From Odiellus spinosus (taxonomy: Eukaryota; Arthropoda; Arachnida; Opiliones; Phalangiidae): a stretch of 64,000 nt of DNA. Positions 15,561 to 30,300 of the stretch are shown here, in pieces; position 1 is the first letter of the stretch; each line of letters opens with the position of its first letter. A program made the translations under genes and the position numbers. Location: positions 3,856,501 through 3,920,500 of the forward strand of contig OY987225.1 of NCBI GenBank assembly GCA_963920705.1, read 5' to 3'. A model generated the notes under the pieces. The model searched no databases. It had not been told where the DNA came from and worked only from the letters and a program-made list of their open reading frames with translations.

Positions 15561-18500
15561 CACCCCCTGTAAAATAAATAATCAAAAATTTTAAAGGAGT
15601 ACCCCTTGTAAAAAAATAATACACCCCCTTTAAAATAAATAATCAAAAATTTTACAAAGGGTAACTTTTATAAAAAAAATAATACACCCCCTGTAAAATA
15701 AATAATCAAACATTTTACAGGGGGTACCCCTTGTAAAAAAATAATTCACCCCCTGAAAAATAAATGATCAAAGATTATACAAGGGGTATCAATTGTAAAA
15801 AAAATAATACCTCCTGTAAAATAAATAATCAAAGATTTTACAAGGGGTGCACCTTGGAAAAAAAAATAATACACTCCCTATAAAATAAATAATCAAAAAT
15901 TTTATAGGGTACCCCTTGTAAAAAAAAATAATACACCCCCTGTAAAATAAATAATCAAAAATTTTATAGGGGTACCCCTAGTAAAAAAAAATAATACACC
16001 CCCTGTAAAATAAATAATCAAAAATTTTAAAGGGGTACCCCTTGTAAAAAAAATAATACACCCCCTGTAAAATAAATAATCAAAAATTTTACAAGTGGTA
16101 CCCCTTGTAAAAAAATAATACACAATCTGTAAAATAAATAATCAAAAATTTTACAAGGGGTAACTCTTATAAAAAAAAATAATACACCCCCTGTAAAATA
16201 AATAATCAAAGATTTTACAAGGGGTACCTCTTGTAAAAAAAATAATATACCCCCTGTAAAATAATTTATCAAAAATTTTACAAGGGGTAACTCTAATAAA
16301 AAAAATAATACACCCCCTGTAAAATAAATAATCAAAGATTTTACAAGGGGTACCCCTTGTAAAAAAATAATAAACCTCATATAAAATAAATAATCAAAGA
16401 TTTTACAAAAAAATAATACACTCAATATAAAATAAATAAACAAAAATTTTATAGGGTACCCCTTGTAAAAAAAAATAATACACCCCTGTAAAATAAATAA
16501 TCAAAAATTTTAAAGGGGTACCCCTTGTAAAAAAAATAATACACCCCCTGTAAAATAAATAATCAAAAATTTTAAAGGAGTACCCCTTGTAAAAAAAATA
16601 ATACACCCCCTGTAAAATAAATAATCAAACATTTTACAGGGGGTTCCCCTTGTAAAAAAATAATTCACCCCCTGAAAAATAAATGATCAAAGATTATACA
16701 AGGGGTATCAATTGTAAAAAAAATAATACCTCCTGTAAAATAAATAATCAAAAATTTTATAGGGTACCCCTTGTAAAAAAAAAATAATACACCCCCTGTA
16801 AAATAAATAATCAAAAATTTTATAGGGGTACCCCTAGTAAAAAAAATAATACACCCCCTGTAAAATAAATAATCAAAAATTTTAAAGGGGTACCCCTTGT
16901 AAAAAAAATAATACACCCCCTGTAAAATAAATAATCAAAAATTTTAAAGGAGTACCCCTTGTAAAAAAATAATACACCCCCTGTAAAATAAATAATCAAA
17001 AATTTTACAAAGGGTAACTTTTATAAAAAAAATAATACACCCCCTGTAAAATAAATAATCAAACATTTTACAGGGGGTACCCCTTGTAAAAAAATAATTC
17101 ACCCCCTGAAAAATAAATGATCAAAGATTATACAAGGGGTATCAATTGTAAAAAAAATAATACCTCCTGTAAAATAAATAATCAAAGATTTTACAAGGGG
17201 TACACCTTGGAAAAAAAAATAATACACTCCCTATAAAATAAATAATCAAAAATTTTATAGGGTACCCCTTGTAAAAAAAAATAATACACCCCCTGTAAAA
17301 TAAATAATCAAAAATTTTATAGGGGTACCCCTAGTAAAAAAAAATAATACACCCCCTGTAAAATAAATAATCAAAAATTTTAAAGGGGTACCCCTTGTAA
17401 AAAAAATAATACACCCCCTGTAAAATAAATAATCAAAAATTTTACAAGTGGTACCCCTTGTAAAAAAATAATACACAATCTGTAAAATAAATAATCAAAA
17501 ATTTTACAAGGGGTAACTCTTATAAAAAAAAAATAATACACCCCCTGTAAAATAAATAATCAAAGATTTTACAAGGGGTACCTCTTGTAAAAAAAATAAT
17601 ATACCCCCTGTAAAATAATTTATCAAAAATTTTACAAGGGGTAACTCTAATAAAAAAAATAATACACCCCCTGTAAAATAAATAATCAAAGATTTTACAA
17701 GGGGTACCCCTTGTAAAAAAATAATAAACCTCATATAAAATAAATAATCAAAGATTTTACAAAAAAATAATACACTCAATATAAAATAAATAAACAAAAA
17801 TTTTATAGGGTACCCCTTGTAAAAAAAAAATAATACACCCCTGTAAAATAAATAATCAAAAATTTTATAGGGGTACCCCTAGTAAAAAAAAATAATACAC
17901 CCCCTGTAAAATAAATATTCAAAAATTTTAAAGGGGTACCCCTTGTAAAAAAAATAATACACCCCCTGTAAAATAAATAATCAGAAATTTTACAAGTGGT
18001 ACCCTTTGTAAAAAAAATAATACACCCCCTGTAAAATAAATAATCAAAGATTTTAAAGGGTTATCCCTTGTAAAAAAATATCCACCCCCTGTAAAATAAA
18101 TAATCAAACATTTTACAGGGGGTACCCCTTGTAAAAAAATAATTCACCCCCTGAAAAATAAATGATGAATGATTATACAAGGGGTAACAATTGTAAAAAA
18201 AATAATATACTCCCTATAAAATAAATAATCAAAAATTTTATAGGGTACCCCTTGTAAAAAAAAAATAATACACCCACTGTAAAATAAATAATCAAAAATT
18301 TTATAGAGGTACCCCTAGTTAAAAAATAATACACACCCTGTAAAATAAATAATCAAAAATTTTAAAGGGGTACCCCTTGTAAAAAAAATAATACACCCCC
18401 TGTAAAATAAATAATCAGAAATTTTACAAGGGGTACCCTTTGTAAAAAAAAATAATACACCCCCTGTAAAATAAATAATCAAAGATTTTACAAGGAGTAC

Positions 18501-20989
18501 CTCTTGTAAAAAAATAATATACCCCCTGTAAAATAAATAATCAAAAATTTTACAAGGGGTAACTCTAATAAAAAAATAATAAACCCCCTGTAAAATAAAT
18601 AATCAAAGATTTTACAAGGGGTACCCCTTGTAAAAAAATAATAAACCTCATATAAAATATATAATCAAAGATTTTACAAGGGGTACCCATTGTAAAAAAA
18701 TAATAAACCTCATATAAAATAAATAATCAAACATTTTACAGGGGGTACCCCTTGTAAAAAAATAATTCACCCCCTGAAAAATAAATGATCAAAGATTATA
18801 CAAGGGGTAACAATTGTAAAAAAAATAATACACCTCCTGTAAAATAAATAATCGAAAATTTTATAGGGTACCCCTTGTAAAAAAAATAATACACCCCCTT
18901 TAAAATAAATAATCAGAAATTTTACAAGGGGTACCCTTTGTAAAAAAAATAATACACCCCCTGTAAAATAAATAATCAAAGATTTTACAAGGAGTACCTC
19001 TTGTAAAAAAATAATATACCCCCTGTAAAATAAATAATCAAAAATTTTAAAGGGGTACCCCTTGTAAAAAAAATAATACACCCCCTGTAAAATAAATAAT
19101 CAAAGATTTTAATGGGTTATCCCTTGTAAAAAAATATCCACCCCCTGTAAAATAAATAATCAAACATTTTACAGGGGGTACCCCTTGTAAAAAAATAATT
19201 CACCCCCTGAAAAATAAATGATCAAAGATTATAAAAGGGGTATCAATTGTAAAAAAAATAATACCTCCTGTAAAATAAATAATCAAAGATTTTACAAGGG
19301 GTACACCTTGTAAAAAAAATAATACACTCCCTATAAAATAAATAATCAAAAATTTTATAGGGTACCCCTTGTAAAAAAAAATAATACACCCCCTGTAAAA
19401 TAAATAATCAAAAATTTTATAGGGGTACCCCTAGTAAAAAAAAATAATACACCCCCTGTAAAATAAATAATCAAAAATTTTAAAGGGGTACCCCTTGTAA
19501 AAAAAATAATACACCCCCTGTAAAATAAATAATCAAAAATTTTACAAGGGGTACCCCTTGTAAAAAAATAATACACCCCCTGTAAAATAAATAATCAAAA
19601 ATTTTACAAGGGGTACCCCTTGTAAAAAAATAATACACCCCCTGTAAAATAAATAATCAAAAATTTTACAAGGGGTAACTCTTATAAAAAAAAATAATAC
19701 ACCCCCTGTAAAATAAATAATCAAAGATTTTACAAGGGGTACCTCTTGTAAAAAAAATAATATTCCCCCTGTAAAATAATTAATCAAAAATTTTACAAGG
19801 GGTAACTCTAATAAAAAAAATAATACACCCCCTGTAAAATAAATAATCAAAGATTTTACAAGGGGTACCCCTTGTAAAAAAATAATAAACCTCATATAAA
19901 ATAAATAATCAAAGATTTTACAAGGGGTACACCTTGTAAAAAAAATAATACACTCAATATAAAATAAATAATCAAAAATTTTATAGGGTACCCCTTGTAA
20001 AAAAAAATAATACACCCCCTGTAAAATAAATAATCAAAAATTTTATAGGGGTACCCCTAGTAAAAAAAATAATACACCCCCTGTAAAATAAATAATCAAA
20101 AATTTTAAAGGGGTACCCCTTGTCAAAAAAATAATACACCCCCTGTAAAATAAATAATCAGAAATTTTACAAGGGGTACCCTTTGTAAAAAAAATAATAC
20201 ACGCCCTGTAAAATAAATAATCAAAGATTTTAAAGGGTTATCCCTTGTAAAAAAATATCCACCCCCTGTAAAATAAATAATCAAACATTTTACAGGGGGT
20301 ACCCCTTGTAAAAAAATAATTCACCCCCTGAAAAATAAATGATGAAAGATTATACAAGGGGTAACAATTGTAAAAAAATTAATACAATCCCTATAAAATA
20401 AATAATCAAAAATTTTATAGGGTACCCCTTGTAAAAAAAAAATAATACACCCCCTGTAAAATAAATAATCAAAAATTTTATAGGGGTACCCCTAGTTAAA
20501 AAATAATACACCCCCTGTAAAATAAATAATCAAAAATTTTAAAGGGGTACCCCTTGTAAAAAAATAATACACCCCCTGTAAAATAAATAATCAAAGATTT
20601 TACAAGGGGTACCTCTTGTAAAAAAATAATATACCCCCTGTAAAATAAATAATCAAAAATTTTACAAGGGGTAACTCTAATAAAAAAATAATACACCCCC
20701 TGTAAAATAAATAATCAAAGATTTTACAAGGGGTACCCCTTGTAAAAAAATAATAAACCTCATATAAAATAAATAATCAAAGATTTTACAAGGGGTACCC
20801 CTTGTAAAAAAATAATAAACCTCATATAAAATAAATAATCAAACATTTTACAGGGGGTACCCCTTGTAAAAAAATAATTCACCCCCTGAAAAATAAATGA
20901 TCAAAGATTATACAAGGGGTAACAATTGTAAAAAAAATAATACACCTCCTGTAAAATAAATAATCAAAAATTTTATAGGGTACCCCTTG

Positions 20990-22880
20990 TAAAAAAAAAT
21001 AATAAACCCCCTGTAAAATAAACAATCAAAAATTTTATAGGGGTACCCCTAGTAAAAAAAATAATACACCCCCTGTAAAATAAATAATCAAAAATTTTAA
21101 AGGGGTACCCCTTGTAAAAAAAATAATACACCCCCTGTAAAATAAATAATCAGAAATTTTACAAAGGGTATCCTTTGTAAAAAAAATAATACAACCCCTG
21201 TAAAATAAATAATCAGAAATTTTACAAGGGGTACCCTTTGTAAAAAAATAATACACCCCCTGAAAAATAAATAATCAAATATTTTAAAGGGGTAACTCTT
21301 ATAAAAAAAAATAATACACCCCCTGTAAAATAAATAATCAAAGAATTTACAAGGGGTACCTCTTGTAAAAAAATAATATACCCCCTGTAAAATAAATAAT
21401 CAAAAATTTTACAAGGGGTAACTCTAATAAAAAAATAATACACCCCCTGTAAAATAAATAATCAAAGATTTTACAAGGGGTACCCCTTGTAAAAAAATAA
21501 TAAACCTCATATAAAATAAATAATCAAAGATTTTACAAGGGGTACCCCTTGCAAAAAATAATACACCCCCTGTAAAATAAATAATCAAAAATTTTAAAGG
21601 GGTACCCCTTGTAAAAAAAATAATACACCCCCTGTAAAATAAATAATCAGAAATTTTACAAGGGGTACCCTTTGTAAAAAAATAATACACCCCCTGGAAA
21701 ATAAATAATCAAATATTTTAAAGGGGTACCCCTTGTAAAAAAAATAATACACTCCCTATAAAATAAATAATCAAAAATTTATAGGGGTACCCCTAGTAAA
21801 AAAAATAATACACCCCCTGTAAAATAAATAATTAAAAATTTTAAAGGGGTACCCCTTGTAAAAAAAATAATACACCCCCTGTAAAATAAATAATCAGAAA
21901 TTTTACAAGGGGTACCCTTTGTAAAAAAAAATAATACACCCCCTGTAAAATAAATAATCAAAAATTTTAAAGGGGTACCCCTTGTAAAAAAAATAATACA
22001 CCCCCTGTAAAATAAATAATCAAAGATTTTAAAGGGTTATCCCTTGTAAAAAAATAATCCACCCCCTGTAAAATAAATAATCAAACATTTTACAGGGGGT
22101 ACCCCTTGTAAAAAAATAATTCACCCCCTGAAAAATAAATGATGAAAGATTATACAAGGGGTAACAATTGTAAAAAAAATAATACACTCCCTATAAAATA
22201 AATAATCAAAAATTTTATAGGGTACCCCTTGTAAAAAAAAATAATACACCCCCTGTAAAATAAATAATCAAAAATTTTATAGGGGTACCCCTAGTAAAAA
22301 AAATAATACACCCCCTGTAAAATAAATAATCAAAAATTTTAAAGGGGTACCCCTTGTAAAAAAAATAATACACCCCCTGTAAAATAAATAATCAGAAATT
22401 TTACAAGGGGTACCCTTTGTAAAAAAAAAATAATACACCCCCTGTAAAATAAATAATCAAAAATTTTAAAGGTGTACCCTTGTAAAAAAAATAATACACC
22501 CCCTGTAAAATAAATAATCAGAAATTTTACAAGGGGTACCCTTTGTAAAAAAAATAATACACCCCCTGTAAAATAAATAATCAAAAATTTTAAAGGGGTA
22601 CCCATTGTAAAAAAAATAATACACCCCCTGTAAAATAATTCACAAAGATTTTAAAGGGTTATCCCTTGTAAAAAAATATCCACCCCCTGTAAAATAAATA
22701 ATCAAACATTTTACAGGGGGTACCCCTTGTAAAAAAATAATTCACCCCCTGAAAAATAAATGATGAAAGATTATACAAGGGGTAACAATTGTAAAAAAAA
22801 TAATACACTCCCTATAAAATAAATAATCAAAAATTTTATAGGGTACCCCTTGTAAAAAAAAAATAATACACCCCCTGTAA
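20990..22880. repeat. Higher-order satellite block, copy D1 (matches about 33470-35440)
   Basis: Landmarks at 21035, 21424 and 21779 recur at 33515, 33903 and 34258, an offset of 12479-12480. The second copy then has a small internal rearrangement near 34430, where a unit is shortened to CCCCCTGTAAAAAAAATAAT. Confidence 0.75.
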
Positions 22881-25800
22881 AATAAATAATCAAAAATTTT
22901 ATAGGGGTACCCCTAGTTAAAAAATAATACACCCCCTGTAAAATAAATAATCAAAAATTTTAAAGGGGTACCCCTTGTAAAAAAAATAATACACCCCCTG
23001 TAAAATAAATAATCAAAAATTTTAAAGGGGTACCCCTTGTAAAAAAAATAATACACCCCCTGTAAAATAAATAATCAAAGATTTTACAAGGGGTACCTCT
23101 TGTAAAAAAATAATATACCCCCTGTAAAATAAATAATCAAAAATTTTACAAGGGGTAACTCTAATAAAAAAATAATACACCCCCTGTAAAATAAATAATC
23201 AAAGATTTTACGAGGGGTACCCCTTGTAAAAAAATAATAAACCTCATATAAAATAAATAATCAAAGATTTTACAAGGGGTACCCCTTCTAAAAAAATAAT
23301 AAACCTCATATAAAATAAATAATCGAACATTTTACAGGGGGTACCCCTTGTAAAAAAATAATTCACCCCCTGAAAAATAAATGATCAAAGATTATACAAG
23401 GGGTAACAATTGTAAAAAAAATAATACACCTCCTGTAAAATAAATAATCAAAAATTTTATAGGGTACCCCTTGTAAAAAAAATAATACACCCCCTGTAAA
23501 ATAAATAATCAAAAATTTTATAGGGGTTTCCCTAGTAAAAAAAATAATACACCCCCTGTAAAATAAATAATCAAAAATTTTAAAGGGGTACCCCTTGTAA
23601 AAAAAATAATACACCCCCTGTAAAATAAATAATCAAAAATTTTAAAGGGGTACCCCTTTTAAAAAAAATAATACATCCCCTGTAAAATAAATAATCAAAA
23701 ATTTTACAAGTTGTAACTCTTATAAAAAAAAATAATAAACTCCCTATAAAATAAATAAGCAAAGATTTTGCAAGTGGTGCCCCTTGTGAAAATATAACAC
23801 TCCCCCTGTAAAATAAATAATCAAAAATTTTAAAGGGTACCCCATGTAAAAAAAATAATACACCACTGTAAAATAAATAATCAAAGATTATACACGGGGT
23901 AGCCCTTGTAAAAAAAATGATACATCCCCTGTAAAATAAATAATCTAAGATTTTAATAGGGGTACCCCTTGTAAAAAAATAATACACCTCTTGTTAAATA
24001 AATAATCAAAGATTATACAAGGGGTACCCCTTGTAAAAAAAATAAAACACCCCCTGTAAAATAAATAATCAAAGGTTTTACAAGGGGTACCTCTTGTAAA
24101 AAAAATTAATACACCCCCTGTAAAATAAAAAATAAAAAATTTTACAAGGGGTATCGCTTAAAAAAAATAATCCACCCCTTGTAAAATAAATAATCAAAAA
24201 TTTTACAAGTGATACCCCTTGTAAAAAAATAATACACCCCCTGTAAAATAAATAATCAAAAATTTTACAAGGGGTAACTCTTAAAAAAAAAATAATACAC
24301 CCCCTGTAAAATAAATAATATACCCCCTGTAAAATAAATAATCAAAAATTTTACAAGGGGTACCCCTTGTAAAAAAAATAATACACCCCCTGTAAAATAA
24401 ATAATCAAAAATTTTAAAGGGGACCCCTTGTAAAAGAAATAATACACCCCCTGTAAAATAAATAATCAAAAATTTTACAAGGGGTACCCCTTGTAAAAAA
24501 ATAATACACCCCCTGTAAAATAAATAATCAAAAATTTTACAAGGGGTAACTCTTATAAAAAAAATAATACACCCCCTGTAAAACAAATAATCAAAGATTT
24601 TACAAGGGGTACCTCTTGTAAAAAAAATAATATACCCAATGTGAAATAATTAATCAAAAATTTTACAAGGGGTAACTCTAATAAAAAAAATAATACACCC
24701 CCTGTAAAATAAATAATCAAAGATTTTACAAGGGGTACCCCTTGTAAAAAAATAATAAACCTCATATAAAATAAATAATCAAAGATTTTACAAGGGGTAC
24801 ACCTTGTAAAAAAAATAATACACTCAAAATAAAATAAATAATCAAAAATTTTATAGGGTACCCCTTGTAAAAAAAAAAAATAATACACCCCCTGTAAAAT
24901 AAATAATCAAAAATTTTATAGGGGTACCCCTAGTAAAAAAAATAATACACCCCCTGTAAAATAAATAATCAAAATTTTTAAAGGGGTACCCCTTGTAAAA
25001 AAAATAATACACCCCATGTAAAATAAATAATCAGAAATTTTACAAGGGGTACCCTTTGTAAAAAAAAAATAATACACCTCCTGTAAAATAAATAATCAAA
25101 AATTTTAAAGGGGTACCCATTGTAAAAAAAATAAAACACCCCCTGTAAAATAAATAATCAAAGATTTTAAAGGGTTATCCCTTGTAAAAAAATATCCACC
25201 CCCTGTAAAATAAATAATCAAACATTTTACAGGGGGTACCCCTTGTAAAAAAATAATTCACCCCCTGAAAAATAAATGATGAAAGATTATACAAGGGGTA
25301 ACAATTGTAAAAAAAATAATACACTCCCTATAAAATAAATAATCAAAAATTTTATAGGGTACCCTTGTAAAAAAAAATAATACACCCCCTGTAAAATAAA
25401 TAATCAAAAATGTTATAGGGGTACCCCTAGTTAAAAAATAATACACACCCTGTAAAATAAATAATCAAAAATTGTAAGGGGTACCCCTTGTAAAAAAAAT
25501 AATACACCCCCTGTTAAATAAATAATCAGAAATTTTACAAGGGGTACCCTTTGTAAAAAAAATAATACACCCCCTGTAAAATAAATAATCAAAGATTTTA
25601 CAAGGGGTACCTCTTGTAAAAAAATAATATACCCCTGTAAAATAAATAATCAAAAATTTTACAAGGGGTAACTCTAATAAAAAAATAATACACCCCCTGT
25701 AAAATAAATAATCAAAGATTTTACAAGGGGTACCCCTTGTAAAAAAATAATAAACCTCATATAAAATATATAATCAAAGATTTTACAAGGGGTACCCATT

Positions 25801-27346
25801 GTAAAAAAATAGTAAACCTCATATAAAATAAATAATCAAACATTTTACAGGGGGTACCCCTTGTAAAAAAATAATTCACACCCTGAAAAATAAATGATCA
25901 AAGATTATACAAGGGGTAACAATTGTAAAAAAAATAATACACCTCCTGTAAAATAAATAATCAAAAATTTTATAGGGTACCCCTTGTAAAAAAAAATAAT
26001 ACACCCCCTGTAAAATAAATAATCAAAAATTTTATAGGGGAACCCCTAGTAAAAAAAATAATACACCCCCTGTAAAATAAATAATCAAAAATTTTAAAGG
26101 GGTACCCCTTGTAAAAAAAATAATACACCCCCTTTAAAATAAATAATCAAAAATTTTAAAGGAGTACCCCTTGTAAAAAAAATAATACACCCCCTGTAAA
26201 ATAAATAATCAAACATTTTACAGGGGGTACCCCTTGTAAAAAAATAATTCACCCCCTGAAAAATAAATGATCAAAGATTATACAAGGGGTATCAATTGTA
26301 AAAAAAATAATACCTCCTGTAAAATAAATAATCAAAAATTTTATAGGGTACCCCTTGTAAAAAAAAAAATAATACACCCCCTGTAAAATAAATAATCAAA
26401 AATTTTATAGGGGTACCCCTAGTAAAAAAAATAATACACCCCCTGTAAAATAAATAATCAAAAATTTTAAAGGGGTACCCCTTGTAAAAAAAATAATACA
26501 CCCCCTGTAAAATAAATAATCAAAAATTTTAAAGGAGTACCCCTTGTAAAAAAATAATACACCCCCTGTAAAATAAATAATCAAAAATTTTACAAAGGGT
26601 AACTTTTATAAAAAAAATAATACACCCCCTGTAAAATAAATAATCAAACATTTTACAGGGGGTACCCCTTGTAAAAAAATAATTCACCCCCTGAAAAATA
26701 AATGATCAAAGATTATACAAGGGGTATCAATTGTAAAAAAAATAATACCTCCTGTAAAATAAATAATCAAAGATTTTACAAGGGGTACACCTTGGAAAAA
26801 AAAATAATACACTCCCTATAAAATAAATAATCAAAAATTTTATAGGGTACCCCTTGTAAAAAAAATAATACACCCCCTGTAAAATAAATAATCAAAAATT
26901 TTATAGGGGTACCCCTAGTAAAAAAAAATAATACACCCCCTGTAAAATAAATAATCAAAAATTTTAAAGGGGTACCCCTTGTAAAAAAAATAATACACCC
27001 CCTGTAAAATAAATAATCAAAAATTTTACAAGTGGTACCCCTTGTAAAAAAATAATACACAATCTGTAAAATAAATAATCAAAAATTTTACAAGGGGTAA
27101 CTCTTATAAAAAAAAAATAATACACCCCCTGTAAAATAAATAATCAAAGATTTTACAAGGGGTACCTCTTGTAAAAAAAATAATATACCCCCTGTAAAAT
27201 AATTTATCAAAAATTTTACAAGGGGTAACTCTAATAAAAAAAATAATACACCCCCTGTAAAATAAATAATCAAAGATTTTACAAGGGGTACCCCTTGTAA
27301 AAAAATAATAAACCTCATATAAAATAAATAATCAAAGATTTTACAA

Positions 27347-30300
27347 AAAAATAATACACTCAATATAAAATAAATAAACAAAAATTTTATAGGGTACCCC
27401 TTGTAAAAAAAAATAATACACCCCTGAAAAATAAATAATCAAACATTTTATAGGGGTACCCCTAGTAAAAAAAAATAATACACCCCCTGTAAAATAAATA
27501 TTCAAAAATTTTAAAGGGGTACCCCTTGTAAAAAAAATAATACACCCCCTGTAAAATAAATAATCAGAAATTTTACAAGGGGTACCCTTTGTAAAAAAAA
27601 TAATACACCCCCTGTAAAATAAATAATCAAAGATTTTAAAGGGTTATCCCTTGTAAAAAAATATCCACCCCCTGTAAAATAAATAATCAAACATTTTACA
27701 GGGGGTACCCCTTGTAAAAAAATAATTCACCCCCTGAAAAATAAATGATGAAAGATTATACAAGGGGTAACAATTGTAAAAAAAATAATACACTCCCTAT
27801 AAAATAAATAATCAAAAATTTTATAGGGTACCCCTTGTAAAAAAAAAATAATACACCCACTGTAAAATAAATAATCAAAAATTTTATAGAGGTACCCCTA
27901 GTTAAAAAATAATACACACCCTGTAAAATAAATAATCAAAAATTTTGAAGGGGTACCCCTTGTAAAAAAAAATAATACACCCCCTGTAAAATAAATAATC
28001 AGAAATTTTACAAGGGGTACCCTTTGTAAAAAAAATAATACACCCCCTGTAAAATAAATAATCAAAGATTTTACAAGGAGTACCTCTTGTAAAAAAATAA
28101 TATACCCCCTGTAAAATAAATAATCAAAAATTTTAAAGGGGTACCCCTAGTAAAAAAAAATAATACACCCCCTGTAAAATAAATATTCAAAAATTTTAAA
28201 GGGGTACCCCTTGTAAAAAAAATAATACACCCCCTGTAAAATAAATAATCAGAAATTTTACAAGGGGTACCCTTTGTAAAAAAAATAATACACCCCCTGT
28301 AAAATAAATAATCAAAGATTTTAAAGGGTTATCCCTTGTAAAAAAATATCCACCCCCTGTAAAATAAATAATCAAACATTTTACAGGGGGTACCATTTGT
28401 AAAAAAATAATTCACCCACTGAAAAATAAATGATCAAAGATTATAAAAGGGGTATCAATTGTAAAAAAAATAATACCTCCTGTAAAATAAATAATCAAAG
28501 ATTTTACAAGGGGTACACCTTGTAAAAAAAATAATACACTCCCTATAAAATAAATAATCAAAAATTTTATAGGGTACCCCTTGTAAAAAAAAATAATACA
28601 CCCCCTGTAAAATAAATAATCAAAAATTTTATAGGGGTACCCCTAGTAAAAAAAAATAATACAATCCCTGTAAAATAAATAATCAAAAATTTTAAAGGGG
28701 TACCCCTTGTAAAAAAAATAATACACCCCCTGTAAAATAAATAATCAAAAATTTTACAAGGGGTACCCCTTGTAAAAAAATAATACACCCCCTGTAAAAT
28801 AAATAATCAAAAATTTTACAAGGGGTACCCCTTGTAAAAAAATAATACACCCCCTGTAAAATAAATAATCAAAAATTTTACAAGGGGTAACTCTTATAAA
28901 AAAAAATAATACACCCCCTGTAAAATAAATAATCAAAGATTTTACAAGGGGTACCTCTTGTAAAAAAAATAATATTCCCCCTGTAAAATAATTAATCAAA
29001 AATTTTACAAGGGGTAACTCTAATAAAAAAAATAATACACCCCCTGTAAAATAAATAATCAAAGATTTTACAAGGGGTACCCCTTGTAAAAAAATAATAA
29101 ACCTCATATAAAATAAATAATCAAAGATTTTACAAGGGGTACACCTTGTAAAAAAAATAATACACTCAATATAAAATAAATAATCAAAAATTTTATAGGG
29201 TACCCCTTGTAAAAAAAAAAATAATACACCCCCTGTAAAATAAATAATCAAAAATTTTATAGGGGTACCCCTAGTAAAAAAAATAATACACCCCCTGTAA
29301 AATAAATAATCAAAAATTTTAAAGGGGTACCCCTTGTAAAAAAAATAATACACCCCCTGTAAAATAAATAATCAAAAATTTTAAAGGAGTACCCCTTGTA
29401 AAAAAAATAATACACCCCCTGTAAAATAAATAATCAAACATTTTACAGGGGGTACCCCTTGTAAAAAAATAATTCACCCCCTGAAAAATAAATGATCAAA
29501 GATTATACAAGGGGTATCAATTGTAAAAAAAATAATACCTCCTGTAAAATAAATAATCAAAAATTTTATAGGGTACCCCTTGTAAAAAAAAAATAATACA
29601 CCCCCTGTAAAATAAATAATCAAAAATTTTATAGGGGTACCCCTAGTAAAAAAAATAATACACCCCCTGTAAAATAAATAATCAAAAATTTTAAAGGGGT
29701 ACCCCTTGTAAAAAAAATAATACACCCCCTGTAAAATAAATAATCAAAAATTTTAAAGGAGTACCCCTTGTAAAAAAATAATACACCCCCTGTAAAATAA
29801 ATAATCAAAAATTTTACAAAGGGTAACTTTTATAAAAAAAATAATACACCCCCTGTAAAATAAATAATCAAACATTTTACAGGGGGTACCCCTTGTAAAA
29901 AAATAATTCACCCCCTGAAAAATAAATGATCAAAGATTATACAAGGGGTATCAATTGTAAAAAAAATAATACCTCCTGTAAAATAAATAATCAAAGATTT
30001 TACAAGGGGTACACCTTGGAAAAAAAAATAATACACTCCCTATAAAATAAATAATCAAAAATTTTATAGGGTACCCCTTGTAAAAAAAAATAATACACCC
30101 CCTGTAAAATAAATAATCAAAAATTTTATAGGGGTACCCCTAGTAAAAAAAAATAATACACCCCCTGTAAAATAAATAATCAAAATTTTTAAAGGGGTAC
30201 CCCTTGTAAAAAAAATAATACACCCCCTGTAAAATAAATAATCAAAAATTTTACAAGTGGTACCCCTTGTAAAAAAATAATACACAATCTGTAAAATAAA